From Alphaproteobacteria bacterium (GTDB lineage: Bacteria > Pseudomonadota > Alphaproteobacteria > SHVR01), in assembly GCA_009694185.1 (NCBI GenBank), contig SHVR01000028.1:1-36435 (forward strand): a DNA stretch of 36,435 bases. Direction: 5' to 3'. Within the stretch, counting starts at the first letter, position 1; each line of letters begins with the position of its first letter. The translations under genes and the position numbers were made by a program. Under the pieces are notes generated by a model. It was not told the origin of the DNA and did no database searches. It saw nothing but the letters and a program-made list of their open reading frames with translations. Shown here piece by piece: positions 17,355-25,707 of the stretch.

Positions 17355-20000
17355 ATGGACAGTGGGTCCGCACAGCGCAACTGGCATCAGAAAATGAACC
17401 TCGCATTGAAGACGATCCGGCTCGCCGACTATCGGCCACCAGATTACCAGGTGGCGCATGTCGATCTGGTGTTCGACCTTGATCCCGAACGGACCGAGGT
17501 CCGGGCGCACCTCACCGTTCGGCGGACCGAGGGTACAGCCGGGCGGCCATTCGTCCTGGATGGTGACGAACTCGACCTGGTGTCGGTGGCCCTCGACGGG
17601 CGGCTTCTTGGACCTGGCGACTATGGTCTGGACGCGGCCACGCTCACCATCCCCGCGCCGCCGGACGAGTTTGTCCTCGAGACCCTGACGCGCATCCATC
17701 CGGCGGCGAATACTCGGCTGGAGGGTCTATATGTCTCGAACGGCACCTTCTGTACTCAGTGCGAGGCAGAGGGGTTCCGGCGCATCACCTTCTTCCCCGA
17801 CCGCCCGGACGTGATGGCGACCTATGGCGTGACCATCCGGGCTGGCCGGGACGCCTGTCCGGTGCTGCTCTCGAACGGCAATCCGGTCGCCCAGCGCACG
17901 CTCGAGGGCGGGCGGCATGAGGCGGTCTGGCACGATCCCCATCCGAAGCCCAGTTACCTGTTCGCCCTCGTGGCCGGCCGGCTCGATGCACTGAGGGACC
18001 ATTTCACCACCCGCTCGGGGCGGGCCGTCGAGCTTGCCATCTATGTCGAGCCCGGCAATGCAGCGCGCGCCGCCCATGCGATGGATTCCCTCAAGCGGTC
18101 GATGGCGTGGGACGAGACGCGCTATGGCCTCGAATATGATCTCGACCTGTTCAACATCGTCGCCGTCAGCGATTTCAACATGGGGGCGATGGAGAACAAG
18201 GGCCTCAACGTCTTCAACTCGAAATATGTGCTGGCCGATCCCGACACGGCGACCGATGCCGACTACACGAGTATCGAGGCGATCATCGCCCATGAATATT
18301 TCCACAATTGGACCGGCAACCGGATCACCTGCCGCGACTGGTTCCAGCTCAGCCTGAAGGAGGGCCTGACGGTCTTTCGCGACCAGCAGTTCTCGGCCGA
18401 CATGCGCTCGCCGGCGGTGCGTCGCATCCAGAGCGTGCGCGCGCTACGCGCGCGCCAGTTCGGCGAGGATGCTGGTCCGCTCGCCCACCCCGTGCGCCCC
18501 GAGGCCTATATCGAGATCAATAATTTCTACACAGCCACCGTCTATGAGAAGGGCGCCGAGGTGATCGGCATGCTGCACCGTCTGCTCGGCGAGGCGGGCT
18601 TCCGGCGTGGCATCGACCTGTATTTCAGGCGCCATGACGGCCAGGCGGTGACCTGCGACGATTTTGTTGCCGCCCTGGCCGATGCCAATGGCCAGGACCT
18701 GGAACACTTCAAGCGCTGGTACAGCCAGGCCGGGACACCCATTGTGGAGGCGGTGGGGCGGCATGATCCGGCCGCAAAGACCTATACGCTCTCCCTCAGC
18801 CAGCACACGCCGCCGACACCGGGCCAGCCGGACAAAGCGCCGCTGCTCATTCCCCTGGCGATCGGCCTGCTGGGTGCCGACGGTCGCGACCTGCCGCTCG
18901 TCCTCGATGGCCGGCCCGTGGCGGGGGGTGTGCTACGTCTCGCCGCGGCCCGGCAGGATTTCCGCTTCGAGGGCGTGGGCGCGCCGCCGGTCTTGTCGTT
19001 GAATCGGGATTTCTCGGCGCCGATCAAGCTGCAAGGGCCGGATAGCGAGGCGGCGCGCATCTTCCGCATGGCTCATGACAGCGATCCCTTTAATCGCTGG
19101 GAAGCGGGCCAGCAAGCGGCGACACACCTCCTGCTCGATTGGATCGCGGGCGACCGGCGCGACGCTGGTCCGTTCGTCGATGCGTTGGCGGCCGGCCTCG
19201 GCGATCCGGATCGGGCCTTTGCCGCTCTCAACCTGGCGTTGCCGAGCGAGGACTATCTCGCCGACCAGATGGTGGTCACGGATGTGGATGGCATTCACGC
19301 GGCCCGGGAAGCGCTCCGGCAGACCATCGCCGGGCGCCTCGCTGGCCGCCTGCTCGCCACATATCATGCCTGTCGCGACAACCGGCCGTTCTCGCTCGAT
19401 GCCGAGGCCGCCGGACGGCGCGCCCTGAAGAACGCGGCCCTCGCCTACCTGGTCTTGCTCGAGACACCCGAGACGCGGCGGCTCGTCCGTGAGCAATATC
19501 AGGGAGCCGACAACATGTCCGATCGCATGGCGGCACTCGCTGTGCTTGCCGACACGGACTCGCCCGATCGGGCGGCGGCCCTCGGCGATTTTCATGACCG
19601 CTTCGCCCGCGACCCGCTGGTGATCGACAAGTGGCTGGCGGTGCAGGCGATGTCGGCACGCGCCGACACGTTGGCCCAAGTGGTGGCGCTCACCCGCGAT
19701 CCGGCCTTCTCGATGCGCAATCCGAACAAGGTGCGCGCGCTCGTCGGCGCCTTCGCCAACGGTAACCCGTTCCGCTTCCACGCGGTCGACGGCGGCGGCT
19801 ACCGCTTCCTCGCCGACCGGGTCATCGAACTCGATCCGCTTAATCCGCAGATAGCCGCCCGCCTCTTGCAGCCGCTCGGCCGTTGGCGGCGCTTCGATCC
19901 GGCACGCCAGGCGCGCATGCGAGCGGAGCTCGAACGCGTACTCGCCACGCCCACCCTCTCGCGCGACAGCTACGAGATCGCCTCGAAATCTCTCGGCTAG
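17355..20000 (+). CDS. pepN: Aminopeptidase N
   Basis: This 881-residue M1 zinc metalloprotease removes N-terminal residues from peptides in the cytoplasm. The substrate-anchoring GAMEN is at 277-281. The zinc site is HEYFH at 313-317 with Glu336 exactly 18 residues after it (HEXXH-x18-E). The long C-terminal helical domain characteristic of the E. coli PepN branch is complete. The start may be ATG 17355 or ATG 17394; neither has a clear ribosome site, and conservation begins at about IRLADYRPPDYQV. Its TAG stop (19998-20000) shares a CTAG with the stop of the convergent dioxygenase gene. Confidence 0.95.
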   Translation: MDSGSAQRNWHQKMNLALKTIRLADYRPPDYQVAHVDLVFDLDPERTEVRAHLTVRRTEGTAGRPFVLDGDELDLVSVALDGRLLGPGDYGLDAATLTIPAPPDEFVLETLTRIHPAANTRLEGLYVSNGTFCTQCEAEGFRRITFFPDRPDVMATYGVTIRAGRDACPVLLSNGNPVAQRTLEGGRHEAVWHDPHPKPSYLFALVAGRLDALRDHFTTRSGRAVELAIYVEPGNAARAAHAMDSLKRSMAWDETRYGLEYDLDLFNIVAVSDFNMGAMENKGLNVFNSKYVLADPDTATDADYTSIEAIIAHEYFHNWTGNRITCRDWFQLSLKEGLTVFRDQQFSADMRSPAVRRIQSVRALRARQFGEDAGPLAHPVRPEAYIEINNFYTATVYEKGAEVIGMLHRLLGEAGFRRGIDLYFRRHDGQAVTCDDFVAALADANGQDLEHFKRWYSQAGTPIVEAVGRHDPAAKTYTLSLSQHTPPTPGQPDKAPLLIPLAIGLLGADGRDLPLVLDGRPVAGGVLRLAAARQDFRFEGVGAPPVLSLNRDFSAPIKLQGPDSEAARIFRMAHDSDPFNRWEAGQQAATHLLLDWIAGDRRDAGPFVDALAAGLGDPDRAFAALNLALPSEDYLADQMVVTDVDGIHAAREALRQTIAGRLAGRLLATYHACRDNRPFSLDAEAAGRRALKNAALAYLVLLETPETRRLVREQYQGADNMSDRMAALAVLADTDSPDRAAALGDFHDRFARDPLVIDKWLAVQAMSARADTLAQVVALTRDPAFSMRNPNKVRALVGAFANGNPFRFHAVDGGGYRFLADRVIELDPLNPQIAARLLQPLGRWRRFDPARQARMRAELERVLATPTLSRDSYEIASKSLG

Positions 20001-20881
20001 CCCCCCGCCGCCATCGCGAAATACCGCTCGCCGGTGCCCTTCTGGTTCTCGTAGATCGAACCCTGGTTGGGTGCGGGTGGTAGGGGCATGCGCACCGGCG
20101 CCGGCACGATACGCGGTTCGATGGTGGGATTGCCCCGCACCATGCGGGCGTTGAACTCCTCGAAGCCGCCGCGCATGCCCATCAGCGGCCAGGCGTCGGC
20201 CGCCGCATACTCGAACAGCAGCAGGCGGCGCTGACGGTTGCTGTGGTTGAGGGCGGAGCCATGCACCGCGCGGACGTGATGGACGGTCATCGATCCGGCA
20301 GGTCCGGTCAGCGCCACCGCCTTGCCCGGGTCGATGCGGCTCGGCCCGATGTCCATGGCGCCGGCGAAATGGCCCTGATGGTGATGGTCGAAGGTGGGGC
20401 CCCGGTGGGAGCCCGGGGCCACCAGGAGCGGGCCGTTCGCCTCGTCGCAGTCGTCGAGCAGGATGCCGGTCGCCAGGATGTCGTCATTGGTGTGCGGATA
20501 AAACGCCCAATCCTGGTGCCATTCCACGGGTGCGCCATAGCCAGCCGACTTCATGTTGAGCTTGCTGCCATAGAGGCGGATGTCCGGACCTATGAGCGGC
20601 ACCAGGTGATTGGTGAGACGAGGGTCGCCGGCAAGTGCCCGGACCAGGGGAAAACGGTGCGGCTCCTTGATGCGGCGGACGCGCGGGTTGTTCGGCTGGT
20701 GGCTGTCCTCGAGGTCGTAGACCTCGTCATTGGCGGCGACGTTGCCGGCCTTGACGATGAGATCGTCGAACAGTCGGCGCAAAGCCTGGAGCCGCTCGTC
20801 GTCGAGCACGCCCTCCACCAGCAGATAGCCATTGTCACGATAGAAGGCCACCTCCGTTTCGCCCACCTGCCGGGTTCGCAT
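19997..20881 (-). CDS. Phytanoyl-CoA dioxygenase family (PhyH) protein
   Basis: This 294-residue Fe(II)/2-oxoglutarate-dependent oxygenase has the facial triad in EWHQDWAF (His122, Asp124) and HGSALNHSNRQRR (His207), with Arg218 as the likely 2-oxoglutarate anchor. Family members hydroxylate substrates as different as phytanoyl-CoA, ectoine and small metabolites, so the substrate cannot be named. I chose the ATG at 20881, which has AGGAG 6 nt upstream. It lies 29 bp downstream of the AlkA-type glycosylase on the same strand and probably shares its transcript. Its stop overlaps that of pepN. Confidence 0.88.
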   Translation of the reverse strand: MRTRQVGETEVAFYRDNGYLLVEGVLDDERLQALRRLFDDLIVKAGNVAANDEVYDLEDSHQPNNPRVRRIKEPHRFPLVRALAGDPRLTNHLVPLIGPDIRLYGSKLNMKSAGYGAPVEWHQDWAFYPHTNDDILATGILLDDCDEANGPLLVAPGSHRGPTFDHHHQGHFAGAMDIGPSRIDPGKAVALTGPAGSMTVHHVRAVHGSALNHSNRQRRLLLFEYAAADAWPLMGMRGGFEEFNARMVRGNPTIEPRIVPAPVRMPLPPAPNQGSIYENQKGTGERYFAMAAGG

Positions 20882-20910
20882 TGCTTGCTCCTGCTTGTCA
20901 CATTCCCAGG

Positions 20911-21561
20911 TTACGGCATGGCGCGGTAGCAATGCCAGAGGAAGCGGGCGGCGACACTGCGCCATGGCCGCCAATTGTCGGCAAGGTCGCGCATCTTGGC
21001 CGGCGTCGGCCGGTCATCGAGGGCGCGCAGGCGCTGGACCATGGCGGCAAGGGCGAGGTCGGCGGCGGGCCACACATCGGCGCGCCCGAGCGCGAAGATG
21101 AGATAGACCTCGCCGGTCCAGCGGCCGATGCCCTTGACCTCCACCAGGGCCTTGAGCGCCTCGTCGTCCGTGGCCCGGTGCACCCGATCGAGGTCGAGGG
21201 TGCCGCGGGCGATCCCCGTCGCCAGGTTTTGGCTGTAGGCGATCTTCTGCCGGCTGAGGCCGAAGGCGCGGAGTGCCGGCTCATCCCGGCGCAAAAACTC
21301 CGTGGCGGTCAGCGGTACGATGTCCGCCTCGACGCGCGTCCAGATCGACCGGGCGGCGGCGGCCGAGACCTGCTGGGCGATGATGGCCCGGAGCAGGGTG
21401 GGGAAGCCCGGCTCGCGGAGATCGAAGGGCGGCGGGCCAGCCTCGGCCGCCGCGCGGCCAATCGCGGGATCGCTCGCGATCAGCCAGCGAAAGCCATGCC
21501 GCATGCCCTGCTTCAGGGTCCGGTCGGCTGGGCGCGCGGCTGGTGTGGCTGGGCGGGGCAT
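20911..21561 (-). CDS. DNA-3-methyladenine glycosylase, AlkA/HhH-GPD type
   Basis: This 216-residue base-excision repair glycosylase is predicted to release alkylated purines. The helix-hairpin-helix is EVKGIGRWTGEVYL (about 141-154), and the catalytic aspartate is Asp168 in VWPAADLAL. AIIAQQVSAAAA near residue 60 is the family's early helix. It is a short form lacking the N-terminal TBP-like domain of E. coli AlkA. The start at ATG 21561 is chosen by conservation, as the ribosome site is weak; the open frame runs on to 22086 but overlaps the divergent gene. The dioxygenase gene follows on the same strand. Confidence 0.9.
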   Translation of the reverse strand: MPRPATPAARPADRTLKQGMRHGFRWLIASDPAIGRAAAEAGPPPFDLREPGFPTLLRAIIAQQVSAAAARSIWTRVEADIVPLTATEFLRRDEPALRAFGLSRQKIAYSQNLATGIARGTLDLDRVHRATDDEALKALVEVKGIGRWTGEVYLIFALGRADVWPAADLALAAMVQRLRALDDRPTPAKMRDLADNWRPWRSVAARFLWHCYRAMP

Positions 21562-21612
21562 GGCTCGTTCGCTGGCGGGATGGTATTTAACACATTCGGG
21601 AGGGATGGCGGG

Positions 21613-22011
21613 GTGAGCGACGCGAGCGATGTGCTGAAAGCGAACGGCGCCTTCTATGCGGCCTTTGCGGCCGGTGATTTCGCGGCCATGGCTGCCCTCT
21701 GGTCGGAGACGGCGCCGGTCGCCTGTATTCATCCGGGCGGGCCGCCGCTCGCCGGCCGGGACCTCGTTATGGAGAGCTGGCGGGACATTCTCGCCAGTCC
21801 GCACCGGCCCCAAATTCGACACCATGCGGACCAGGCGTTCCTGTTCGGCGAGGCCGCCTTCGTCATCTGCTATGAGGCGCTCGAAGGCGGGTTCCTCGTT
21901 GCAACCAATGTCTACGTCCGCGAGCAAGGCCGGTGGCGCATGACCCATCACCAGGCCGGCCCGGCGCCGCCTCCGGCGCGCCCAGGGCGGGCGGCCGGCA
22001 CGGTTCACTGA
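21613..22011 (+). CDS. SnoaL-like / NTF2-fold small protein
   Basis: The product has 132 residues in the cone-like NTF2 fold typical of DUF4440/SnoaL-like proteins: an N-terminal helix pair (FYAAFAAGDFAAMAALWSE), HPGGPPLAGRDLVMESWRDI, then a beta sheet ending NVYVREQGRWRMTHHQAGP. Such proteins serve as small isomerases, hydrolases or ligand binders, and the residues here do not decide between these. The GTG start at 21613 is supported by GGGAGGG about 8 nt upstream. It is divergent from the AlkA-type gene across 51 bp and 104 bp upstream of the Crp/Fnr gene. A proline-rich tail ends the protein. Confidence 0.8.
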   Translation: MSDASDVLKANGAFYAAFAAGDFAAMAALWSETAPVACIHPGGPPLAGRDLVMESWRDILASPHRPQIRHHADQAFLFGEAAFVICYEALEGGFLVATNVYVREQGRWRMTHHQAGPAPPPARPGRAAGTVH

Positions 22012-22115
22012 CAGGGAGCAACAGTCTCTGCTATCCTGGGTCCGATGCCGCGTAAGCGTGAAGCAAGCGGACGCCATGGCGAGCATGCGGCTCGCACGCG
22101 GCCGGGGAGGCGACG

Positions 22116-22832
22116 GTGGTAGAACGAGGGCCGGTCGGCAAACTCGGTACGGTCAAGCTGCTTGAAGGACTGTCGGTCAAGGAGCTGACCGAACTCGAGC
22201 AAGCCGCCGTGTGGCGGCGTTATCCGGCCGAGACACAGATTCTCGATCGGGCGAGCAGCAGCCGCGATGTCTTCTTCGTCGTCGAGGGTGCGGTCCAGGT
22301 GGTCAACTTTTCCACCAGCGGGCGCGAGATAGCCTATGCCAAGTTGGGGCCGGGTGAATTCTTCGGCGAGTTGTCGGCCGTCGATGGCCAGCCGCGCTCG
22401 GCCACGGTCGTCAGCGCCCAGGCGAGCCTGCTGGCGGCGCTGGCACCGGCGACCTTCGAACGGTTGCTGCATGCCCGCCCCGACATCGCGTTTCGCGTCC
22501 TGAAGCGCCTCGCCGCCATCATTCGCGACTGCGACGAGCGGATCATGGACCTGGCCACCCTTGGCGCCGTCCAACGGGTGCAGTTGGAATTGTTGCGTCT
22601 GGCGAAACCCGACCCGATCACGGCCGGTTCCTGGCTCATTTATCCGATGCCGACCCAGCATGACGTGGCGGCGCGCGCTTCGACGACGCGCGAGACAGTG
22701 GCGCGTGTGCTCGGCCAGCTCATTCAGAACGGGTTGATCCGCCGCAAGCACAAGACGGTCTACCTCGCCGATCGGGCTGCCCTCGAACGAATGAGTGAGC
22801 GGGTGGCGCCGGAGCGGGCCTTTACCGCTTGA
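22116..22832 (+). CDS. Crp/Fnr-family transcription regulator
   Basis: This 238-residue regulator has an N-terminal cyclic-nucleotide-binding-type beta barrel (about 15-130, with VFFVVEGAVQV and GEFFGELSAVDGQPRSATV). A dimerisation helix and a C-terminal winged helix (about 165-225, with HDVAARASTTRETVARVL as the recognition element) follow. The FGEL...RSA pattern resembles the cAMP-binding cassette of CRP. The N-terminal Fe-S cysteines of FNR are absent, so oxygen sensing by a cluster is unlikely. The GTG start is set by GGGGAGG 5 nt upstream. It may control adjacent genes, but no binding site could be assigned. Confidence 0.92.
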   Translation: MVERGPVGKLGTVKLLEGLSVKELTELEQAAVWRRYPAETQILDRASSSRDVFFVVEGAVQVVNFSTSGREIAYAKLGPGEFFGELSAVDGQPRSATVVSAQASLLAALAPATFERLLHARPDIAFRVLKRLAAIIRDCDERIMDLATLGAVQRVQLELLRLAKPDPITAGSWLIYPMPTQHDVAARASTTRETVARVLGQLIQNGLIRRKHKTVYLADRAALERMSERVAPERAFTA

Positions 22833-22857
22833 TACAGATAATTTGGAGGAACCAGCC

Positions 22858-23646
22858 ATGGCCATCGCCAATGTCAACGGCACCTGCATCAACTACGAAC
22901 TGACCGGCCCCGAGGGCGCGGCCGTGGTCACCATGAGCCACTCGCTCTCGGCGACCTATCGAATGTGGGACCCGCAGATGAAAGCGCTCGCAGCCTATCG
23001 GGTGCTGCGCTTCGACACCCGCGGCCATGGCGGCAGCGCGGCGCCCGACGCCGCCTACACCCTCGACCAGCTTGCCGAGGACGCCTATCGGCTCATCACG
23101 TCGCTCGGCATCCGCCAGACCCATTTCATGGGTCTTTCCATGGGCGGCATGATTGCCCAGACCCTGGCGCTCGCCCATCCCGAGATCCTGAAAAGCCTGA
23201 TCCTCTGCGACACCGCGAGCGGTTATCCGGCCGCCAATCAGGCCATGTGGGCGGAGCGCATCGAGACTGCCCGCAAGACCGGCCTCGGCGGACCGGTGGA
23301 AGGGACCATCGATCGCTGGTTCTCGCCGGGCTTTGTCGCCAAGAATGCCGCGGCGGTGGACCCGGTCCGGGCGATGATCAAGAACACGCCCAAGGAGGGC
23401 TATATCGGCTGCTGCCAGGCCATCTCGAAGCTGAACCTCACCAACCTGATCAGCCAGATCAAGCTGCCGACCCTGATCATCGTGGGCTCGGATGATCCAG
23501 GGACACCGGTTGCCATGCACGAGATCATCAACCAGAAGATCAGGGGCTCGGAGTTGGTGATCCTGCCAGGCGCCCGCCATCTGCCGAACATCGAACTGGC
23601 GGACGCCTTCAACAAGGCGCTGACCGGCTTCCTCGCGAAGCACTGA
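22858..23646 (+). CDS. Alpha/beta hydrolase, 3-oxoadipate enol-lactonase-like
   Basis: This 262-residue hydrolase has nucleophile Ser94 in MGLSMGGMIA, acid Asp213 in GSDDPGTP and His241 in GARHLPN. The first half (HSLSATYRMWDPQM, RFDTRGHGGS) closely follows PcaD, which opens the enol-lactone of the beta-ketoadipate pathway. No other pca gene is present, so the substrate may differ. The ATG at 22858 has GGAGG 8 nt upstream. It follows the Crp/Fnr gene by 25 bp, and the GNAT gene starts right after its stop, so the three may be co-transcribed. Confidence 0.88.
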   Translation: MAIANVNGTCINYELTGPEGAAVVTMSHSLSATYRMWDPQMKALAAYRVLRFDTRGHGGSAAPDAAYTLDQLAEDAYRLITSLGIRQTHFMGLSMGGMIAQTLALAHPEILKSLILCDTASGYPAANQAMWAERIETARKTGLGGPVEGTIDRWFSPGFVAKNAAAVDPVRAMIKNTPKEGYIGCCQAISKLNLTNLISQIKLPTLIIVGSDDPGTPVAMHEIINQKIRGSELVILPGARHLPNIELADAFNKALTGFLAKH

Positions 23647-24192
23647 TTGGCGACGCTCGCCACCCCGCGTCTCAGGCTGCGCCTGTGGCGCGACGACGAC
23701 CTGCCGGCGTTCGCGGCGCTGAACGGCGATGCGCGGGTGATGGCGTTCTTCCCCGGCTGCCTCGACCGGCGGGAGAGTGACGCGCTCGCGGCGCGCATCC
23801 GCGCGCATTTCGACCGGCATGGCTTCGGCGCCTGGGCGGTCGCGGCGCTGGGCGTGGCGCCGTTCATCGGCTTCGTCGGGCTCACGATTCCGGCCTTCGG
23901 CGCGCCCTTCATGCCCTCGGTCGAGATCGGCTGGCGCCTTGCCGCCGCCCATTGGGGCCAGGGCTACGCGACCGAGGCCGCCCGCGCCGCGCTCGCCCAT
24001 GGCTTCGGCCCGCTGGGCCTGGCCGAGATCGTATCTTTCACCGCGTCCGCCAACATGCGCTCGCGGCGGTTGATGGAGCGCCTTGGCATGCGCCACCACC
24101 CGGGCGACGATTTCGATCATCCGGCGCTGCCCGAGGGACATCCGTTGCGCCGGCACGCGCTCTATCGCCTGGCGCGGCCGGCCCTTATCTGA
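23647..24192 (+). CDS. GNAT N-acetyltransferase, RimJ/RimL type
   Basis: This is a 181-residue acetyl-CoA-dependent acyltransferase. It begins TPRLRLRLWRDDDLPAFAAL, typical of the Acetyltransf_3 group. The acetyl-CoA loop region is WRLAAAHWGQGYATEAARAAL, followed by FTASANMRSRRLMERLGM and an H-P-L-R-RHALYRL end. The group modifies small molecules or protein N-termini, and the acceptor is unknown. The start is a TTG at 23647, immediately after the hydrolase TGA (23644-23646), so translation is probably coupled. Its 3' end overlaps the convergent SDR gene by 8 bp. Confidence 0.88.
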   Translation: MATLATPRLRLRLWRDDDLPAFAALNGDARVMAFFPGCLDRRESDALAARIRAHFDRHGFGAWAVAALGVAPFIGFVGLTIPAFGAPFMPSVEIGWRLAAAHWGQGYATEAARAALAHGFGPLGLAEIVSFTASANMRSRRLMERLGMRHHPGDDFDHPALPEGHPLRRHALYRLARPALI

Positions 24193-24952
24193 GGACCGAG
24201 ACGCCGCCGTCGATGGTCAGCACGGTGGCGTTAATGTGCGAGGCGCGGGGCGAGGCGCAGAAGACCGCCAGGTTGGCGATTTCCTCGGGCGTGCCCGGCG
24301 GCGGTCGCTTCTGGATCAGTTCCTCCCAGCGGCTCTCGTCGCCCAACTGCATCTTTGCCTGGGTTTTGAGAGCCCGCTCCATGCGCGCCGTCCGGACACC
24401 GGCCATGTTCAGGCCGACGACCCGGATCTTGTCGTCGAGCCCCTGGGCGCCCATGGCCCGGGTGAAGCCCATCACCGCAGCGTTGCCGCCGGCGCCCGCG
24501 ATATAGCCCGGGTTCACCCGGTCGCCGCCAAGGCCGATGATGTTGACGATAACGCCGCCGCCCTTGGCCTTCATGTTCGGCCAGACCGCGCGGGTCAGGT
24601 TGATATAGCCGAACACCTTGAGGTCCCAGGCCTTGCGCCAAGTGGCCTCGTCCACCATCCAAAGGTCGCCGCGCGGAATGGCGCCGGCATTGTTCACCAG
24701 AATGTCGATGTCCTTGCAGGTGGTGGCAAGTGAGCGGCAGACGTCGCCGCTGGACAAGTCGACCGCGTGGGTGGTCACGCTCACATTATGTTGCCGCTGA
24801 ATGCCGGCCTTGGCCGCCTCCAGGTCGGCCGCGGTGCGCGCCGCCAGATGTAGATGCACCCCCTCGGCCGCAAGCCCTTGGGCGCAGGCGAGCCCGATGC
24901 CCTGGGAGCCGCCGGTGATAAGCGCGGTCTTGCCGGTGAGTTGCAGGTCCAT
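24185..24952 (-). CDS. SDR-fold oxidoreductase with non-canonical active site
   Basis: This 255-residue short-chain dehydrogenase/reductase has the cofactor loop TGGSQGIG (13-20) and NNAG (87-90) intact. ART at 38-40 after the second strand leans towards NADP. The catalytic positions are unusual: the strand ending NIIGLGG has no serine (none between 131 and 156), and YxxxK reads Tyr150-IAG-Ala154, so the lysine is gone. The surrounding sequence (GYIAGAGGNAAVMGFTRAMG) looks well ordered rather than decayed, suggesting a subfamily with its own chemistry. It follows the HCCA-isomerase-like gene by 28 bp on the same strand. Confidence 0.88.
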   Translation of the reverse strand: MDLQLTGKTALITGGSQGIGLACAQGLAAEGVHLHLAARTAADLEAAKAGIQRQHNVSVTTHAVDLSSGDVCRSLATTCKDIDILVNNAGAIPRGDLWMVDEATWRKAWDLKVFGYINLTRAVWPNMKAKGGGVIVNIIGLGGDRVNPGYIAGAGGNAAVMGFTRAMGAQGLDDKIRVVGLNMAGVRTARMERALKTQAKMQLGDESRWEELIQKRPPPGTPEEIANLAVFCASPRASHINATVLTIDGGVSVLR

Positions 24953-24980
24953 GGTTTCCCCCCTCTATGGGCGCTTATTG

Positions 24981-25598
24981 TCAGGCCGTCCGGCTTTTCT
25001 TGCGCTCTATGGCAAAGCGCACAAGGCCGAGACGGTCATTGCCGAAATACATGTCGCCGCCATCGACGAACAGAGTGGGCGAGCCAAACCCACCGCGCGC
25101 GATCAACTCGTCGGTGTTGGCGCGAAGCTTGTCCTTGACCGATGGCTCGTTGATCGCCTGGATGAACTGGTCGGGGTCGATGCCGATGCCACCGACGATG
25201 TCCCTTAGCACGTCGTCCTGGGAGATGTCGCGAAGGTCGGTCCAATAGGCCTTGAAGACGGCGGCGAGATAGGCCGGGAGCTTGCCCTTGGCCTCGGCGA
25301 CGAAGGCGCCGCGCATCGCCTTCACGCTGTTGACCGGAAAGACCTTGGGCTCGCCGATGGTGATGCCCGTGACCCGCGCCCAGTCCTGCATGTCCTTCTT
25401 GTAATAGGCGTCCTTGACAGGAACCGGCTTCTCGCGGCGCTCATAGACGCTCGGATTGACGGTGTTGAAGACGCCGCCCACCAGGATCGGCTTCCAGACG
25501 AGTGTCGCGCCCGTCTCGGCACAAAGCTTCTCGATCCCCGTGAAGGCGAGATAGGTCCACGGGCTCGATGCATCGAAAAAGAATTCCACGGTGGTCAT
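24981..25598 (-). CDS. 2-hydroxychromene-2-carboxylate isomerase-like (DsbA fold)
   Basis: This 205-residue protein has the DsbA/kappa-GST thioredoxin fold. The start FFFDASSPWTYLA has the serine-proline used to activate glutathione in HCCA isomerases, and ends GGFGSPTLFVDGGDMYFGNDRL, with the cis-proline loop and the GNDR that closes family members. The relatives act in naphthalene-type aromatic degradation. Here the neighbours are acyl-CoA enzymes, so the substrate is uncertain. I chose the ATG at 25598, with AGGAG about 10 nt upstream. It probably heads a two-gene transcript with the SDR and is divergent from the MaoC-like gene. Confidence 0.9.
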   Translation of the reverse strand: MTTVEFFFDASSPWTYLAFTGIEKLCAETGATLVWKPILVGGVFNTVNPSVYERREKPVPVKDAYYKKDMQDWARVTGITIGEPKVFPVNSVKAMRGAFVAEAKGKLPAYLAAVFKAYWTDLRDISQDDVLRDIVGGIGIDPDQFIQAINEPSVKDKLRANTDELIARGGFGSPTLFVDGGDMYFGNDRLGLVRFAIERKKSRTA

Positions 25599-25707
25599 GC
25601 GATTAGCACTCCTGAGCTGACGTTCATGCGTGTTAACCCGCTCTCGCCCGCTTGACAAGCCACCGAGCCTCACCCGACGCTCCTCTACGACAAATGGGGA
25701 GGGCGTT

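Noticed and set aside
21562-22086. Longer AlkA-type protein reaching 22086
   Set aside because: The extension is antisense to the SnoaL-like gene, and the conserved domain starts after the ATG at 21561.
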